Source: Dokdonella_A sp014338185 | GTDB lineage: Bacteria; Pseudomonadota; Gammaproteobacteria; Xanthomonadales; Rhodanobacteraceae | Length of the DNA stretch: 64,000 nt | NCBI GenBank assembly: GCA_030263295.1 | Contig: SZOS01000012.1 | Coordinates: 1 to 64,000 of the forward strand | Direction: 5' to 3' | Part shown: positions 61,625 through 64,000 of the stretch, one piece after another | Layout of the letters: each line of letters starts with the position of its first letter | Numbering within the stretch: the first letter of the stretch is position 1 | Notes under the pieces: generated by a model | What the model was told of the DNA's origin: nothing | Seen by the model: the letters and a program-made list of their open reading frames with translations, nothing else | The model's database searches: none | Program-made: the position numbers and the translations under genes

Positions 61625-61978
61625 TCAGAACTTCAGGCCCGCCTCGCGCGCTGCATCGGCCAGCGCCTGGATGCGACCGTGGTAGCGGAAGCCGGAGCGA
61701 TCGAAGGCCACGGTATCCACGCCGGCCTTGAGTGCCGCTTCGGCGACGGCCTTGCCGACCGCGGCCGCCGCACTCTTGTTCTTGGTGCCCTTGAGTCCGT
61801 CCTTGACCGCCTTCTGCAGCGTCGAGGCGGCAGCGATCACGGTGCTGCCATCGGCGCTTTGCACCTGCGCATAGATGTGCTGGGCGCTGCGATGGACCGA
61901 CAGGCGCGGTACGCCCAGGGTACGGATGTGGGCGCGCGTGGACTTGGCGCGACGCAGTCTTGCGATGTTCTTTTCCAT
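61625..61978 (-). CDS. rplR: 50S ribosomal protein L18
   Basis: 117 residues with RSAQHIYAQVQSADGSTVIAAASTLQKAV and the C-terminal VGKAVAEAALKAGVDTVAFDRSGFRYHGRIQALADAAREAGLKF, the 5S-rRNA-binding L18 fold. Confidence 0.98.
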   Translation of the reverse strand: MEKNIARLRRAKSTRAHIRTLGVPRLSVHRSAQHIYAQVQSADGSTVIAAASTLQKAVKDGLKGTKNKSAAAAVGKAVAEAALKAGVDTVAFDRSGFRYHGRIQALADAAREAGLKF

Positions 61979-62059
61979 GGTATTGGCTCCAGAAGCGGAT
62001 CGGCTGCTCTCATCGAGAGGTCCGGCACATGGCGGCCCGGCCCTTGCGGAAACCCCGCA

Positions 62060-62587
62060 TTACGCCTTCTTGGCTTCCTTGAGGGTGATCTGTTCGCCCG
62101 CGTAGCGCACGCCCTTGCCCTTGTAGGGCTCGGGCGGACGGAATCCGCGGATCTTCGCCGCAACCTGTCCGACCTGCTGCTTGTCGGCACCGGCCACGAG
62201 GATTTCGGTCTGCGCCGGCACCGTGATGGTGATGCCTTCAGGCGCCTTGAACACCACCGGGTGCGAGAACCCAAGCGTGAGATTGAGGTCCTTGCCCTGC
62301 AGCGCGGCACGAAAACCCACGCCGACGAGTTCGAGCTTGCGCTGGTAGCCTTCGGTGACGCCGGTGACCATGCTCGCCAGCAGCGCGCGGGTGGTGCCGG
62401 CCATCTTGATGGTGTCGGCATCCTGTGCGGCACAGGCGATCGAACCGTTCTCTACGCTCACGGTGACGCCGTGCAGAGGCGCCATCGACAGGCTGCCCTT
62501 GGGGCCCTTGACGGTGATCGCATCGGACTTGACCTGGCACTCCACGCCCTTGGGCAGCTGGATCGGCTTCTTGGCAACGCGTGACAT
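62060..62587 (-). CDS. rplF: 50S ribosomal protein L6
   Basis: 175 residues starting MSRVAKKPIQLPKGVE; the two L6 domains and the C-terminal signature RGFRPPEPYKGKGVRYAGEQITLKEAKKA are complete. The start at 62587 is the family start; the track upstream adds seven residues that overlap rpsH. Confidence 0.98.
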   Translation of the reverse strand: MSRVAKKPIQLPKGVECQVKSDAITVKGPKGSLSMAPLHGVTVSVENGSIACAAQDADTIKMAGTTRALLASMVTGVTEGYQRKLELVGVGFRAALQGKDLNLTLGFSHPVVFKAPEGITITVPAQTEILVAGADKQQVGQVAAKIRGFRPPEPYKGKGVRYAGEQITLKEAKKA

Positions 62588-62607
62588 GGGAATTCCTCCA
62601 AGAGCCA

Positions 62608-63003
62608 TCAGGCGACCAGGCCGATGACTTCGCCGCCCAGGCCCTTCTTGCGCGCCTGTGCGTCGGTCATGAGGCCCGACGAGGTGGAAACGATCGAAAT
62701 ACCCAATCCGTTGAGGACCTTGGGCAGTTCGTCCTTGCCGCGATACACGCGCAGGCCCGAGCGACTCACGCGCTCGATGCGCGCGATCACCGGCTTGCCT
62801 TCGTGGTACTTGAGGGCGATTTCGAGGCGGGCCTTGCCCTCGACCATGCTCGATTGGACGTCGGCGACGTAGCCTTCATCCTTGAGCAGCTTGGCAATGG
62901 CCTGCTTGACACGGGAAGCCGGCATCGCCACGGAACGCTTGCCCGTGGCTTGCGCATTGCGGATGCGCGTGAACATGTCGGCGATGGGATCAGTCATGCT
63001 CAT
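62608..63003 (-). CDS. rpsH: 30S ribosomal protein S8
   Basis: 131 residues, MSMTDPIADMFTRIRNAQA start and the C-terminal GLGISIVSTSSGLMTDAQARKKGLGGEVIGLVA typical of S8. A second in-frame ATG at 62997 is a possible start. S8 is the known feedback repressor of the spc operon in E. coli. Confidence 0.98.
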   Translation of the reverse strand: MSMTDPIADMFTRIRNAQATGKRSVAMPASRVKQAIAKLLKDEGYVADVQSSMVEGKARLEIALKYHEGKPVIARIERVSRSGLRVYRGKDELPKVLNGLGISIVSTSSGLMTDAQARKKGLGGEVIGLVA

Positions 63004-63055
63004 GTTTCAATTCCTGACTAGCATCGATATCCGCTGGAAGGCGGGAGAAAGGGAC

Positions 63056-63361
63056 TTACCAGCTGGCCTTGCGCAAGCCCGGCACGTCACCACGCATGGT
63101 GGCTTCGCGCAGCTTGTGGCGCGCCAGGCCGAACTTCTTGTAGACGCCGCGCGAGCGGCCGGTCAGCTCGCAGCGATTGCGCTGGCGCGACGGACTGGAG
63201 TCACGCGGCAGCTTCTGCAGCTTGACTGCGGCCGCGAGCTTGTCGTCGTACGAAGCGGTCGTGCTCGACACGATCTTCTTGAGTTCCGCCCGCTTGGCGG
63301 CATGGCGCTTCACCAGCTTGGCACGCTTGATGTCGCGGTTGATCATTGAACGCTTGGCCAT
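63056..63361 (-). CDS. rpsN: 30S ribosomal protein S14
   Basis: 101 residues, the long, zinc-free form of S14: MAKRSMINRDIKRAKLVKRHAAKRAELK, then RNRCELTGRSRGVYKKFGLARHKLREATMRGDVPGLRKASW. No CxxC pairs, so it is not the zinc-ribbon type. Confidence 0.98.
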   Translation of the reverse strand: MAKRSMINRDIKRAKLVKRHAAKRAELKKIVSSTTASYDDKLAAAVKLQKLPRDSSPSRQRNRCELTGRSRGVYKKFGLARHKLREATMRGDVPGLRKASW

Positions 63362-63376
63362 CGGTATCGCCTGCGA

Positions 63377-63916
63377 TTAGTTGCGGAACGGGAAGTTGAA
63401 GGCCTCGAGCAGCGCCTTGGCTTCGTCGTTGGTGCGCGCGGTGGTGGTGATTGCGATGTCCATGCCGCGCAGTGCATCGATCTGGTCGAAATCGATTTCG
63501 GGGAAGATGATCTGTTCCTTGATGCCCATGTTGAAATTGCCGCGACCATCGAACGAGCGGCCGGAAATGCCGCGGAAGTCGCGCACGCGCGGCAACGCAA
63601 TGTTGATCAGGCGGTCGAGGAACTCGTACATGTGCGCGCGGCGCAGCGTGACCTTGCAGCCGATCGGCCAGTTCTCGCGGATCTTGAACGTGGCGTGGGC
63701 CTTTCGCGACAGCGTCACGACCGGCTTCTGGCCCGAGATCTTGGCCATATCGGCCACGGCATTCTCGAGAATCTTCTTGTTGCCCACCGCCTCGCCCACG
63801 CCCATGTTGAGCGTGATCTTGGTCAGGCGCGGCACCTGCATCGGATTGGTGTACTTGAAGCGGTCGGTCAGCTTCGGCACGACCTGTTCTTTGTAGTATT
63901 TCGCAAGACGCGTCAT
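63377..63916 (-). CDS. rplE: 50S ribosomal protein L5
   Basis: 179 residues, MTRLAKYYKEQVVPKL start, PRLTKITLNMGVGEAVGNKKILENAVADM, and the C-terminal GRGNFNMGIKEQIIFPEIDFDQIDALRGMDIAITTTARTNDEAKALLEAF. L5 binds 5S rRNA in the central protuberance. Confidence 0.98.
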   Translation of the reverse strand: MTRLAKYYKEQVVPKLTDRFKYTNPMQVPRLTKITLNMGVGEAVGNKKILENAVADMAKISGQKPVVTLSRKAHATFKIRENWPIGCKVTLRRAHMYEFLDRLINIALPRVRDFRGISGRSFDGRGNFNMGIKEQIIFPEIDFDQIDALRGMDIAITTTARTNDEAKALLEAFNFPFRN

Positions 63917-63927
63917 GACAGCGGACC

Positions 63928-64000
63928 TCAGGCGTCAACCACTTCACCGGTGGAACGGTACACGCGGACCTTGCGCCCCGTCTGGAGCGTCTTGAAGCCC
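63928..64000 (-). CDS. rplX: 50S ribosomal protein L24 (C-terminal end only)
   Basis: The last 24 codons before the right edge read GFKTLQTGRKVRVYRSTGEVVDA and stop at 63928. The position directly before rplE and the KRVRVYRSTGE-like ending identify it as L24. Most of the gene lies beyond the window. Confidence 0.85.
   Translation of the reverse strand, partial: GFKTLQTGRKVRVYRSTGEVVDA

Overview
The window is a 64 kb chromosomal segment of a high-GC (visibly around 70%) gammaproteobacterium. The gene set and gene orders fit the Xanthomonadales/Lysobacterales: rpsP-rimM-trmD-rplS, an spc/alpha ribosomal block without rpmJ after secY, an S46 peptidase, a TPP-riboswitch-controlled TonB receptor with a PnuT permease, and AcnD/PrpF propionate enzymes. 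A short aromatic/glycine tag on several secreted proteins (consensus roughly D-x-[ILV]-[FY]-x-x-G-F-[DE]) reminds me of Rhodanobacteraceae such as Dokdonella, but that placement is an inference. No rRNA, tRNA, CRISPR array, prophage or insertion sequence was recognised. Most long open frames opposite the named genes are GC-driven shadows.

Layout. 1-4.4 kb: yceH (cut by the left edge), a GT-C glycosyltransferase, and an omega-amidase/methionine aminotransferase pair. 4.7-5.0 kb: a probable fragment of a secreted repeat protein. 5.1-7.0 kb: htpG with a clear sigma-32-type promoter. 7.1-9.2 kb: the rpsP-rimM-trmD-rplS operon. 9.3-13.0 kb: a secreted DUF1800/DUF1501/monohaem cytochrome operon. 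13.2-15.5 kb: ffh and a divergent CcsA-type membrane gene.

15.5-35.7 kb: a catabolic region in which the 2-methylcitrate (propionate) genes are all present but scattered. prpF, prpD, acnD and the prpB-prpC pair are separated by a toxin-antitoxin pair, a thiamine uptake module, a phosphotransferase, two secreted polysaccharide-active-type proteins carrying the tag, fadH, a DdpX-like lipoprotein and a GST. 35.9-39.5 kb: a dicarboxylate/amino-acid symporter and an S46 dipeptidyl peptidase. 39.7-45.1 kb: a GAF-GAF-GGDEF-EAL protein, malate dehydrogenase and aspartate aminotransferase. 45.2-50.3 kb: an aldehyde dehydrogenase divergent from a TetR regulator, a GlsB-type membrane protein, a cyclophilin and typA. 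50.4-55.8 kb: a PAS-PAS-GGDEF-EAL protein, class II DAHP synthase, dsbB and an ALG10-like membrane glycosyltransferase. 55.9-64.0 kb: rplQ back to the 3' end of rplX, that is the alpha operon and most of the spc operon on the minus strand.

The main observation is the short tag found at the mature N-terminus of two exported proteins and at the C-terminus of two more, plus one fragment. It looks like an undescribed processing or surface signal. Other points of interest are several promoters whose -10 element lies 6-12 bases from the start codon (probable leaderless mRNAs), a divergent TetR/aldehyde dehydrogenase operator that contains both -35 boxes, and several strong hairpins without T-tracts at gene ends.
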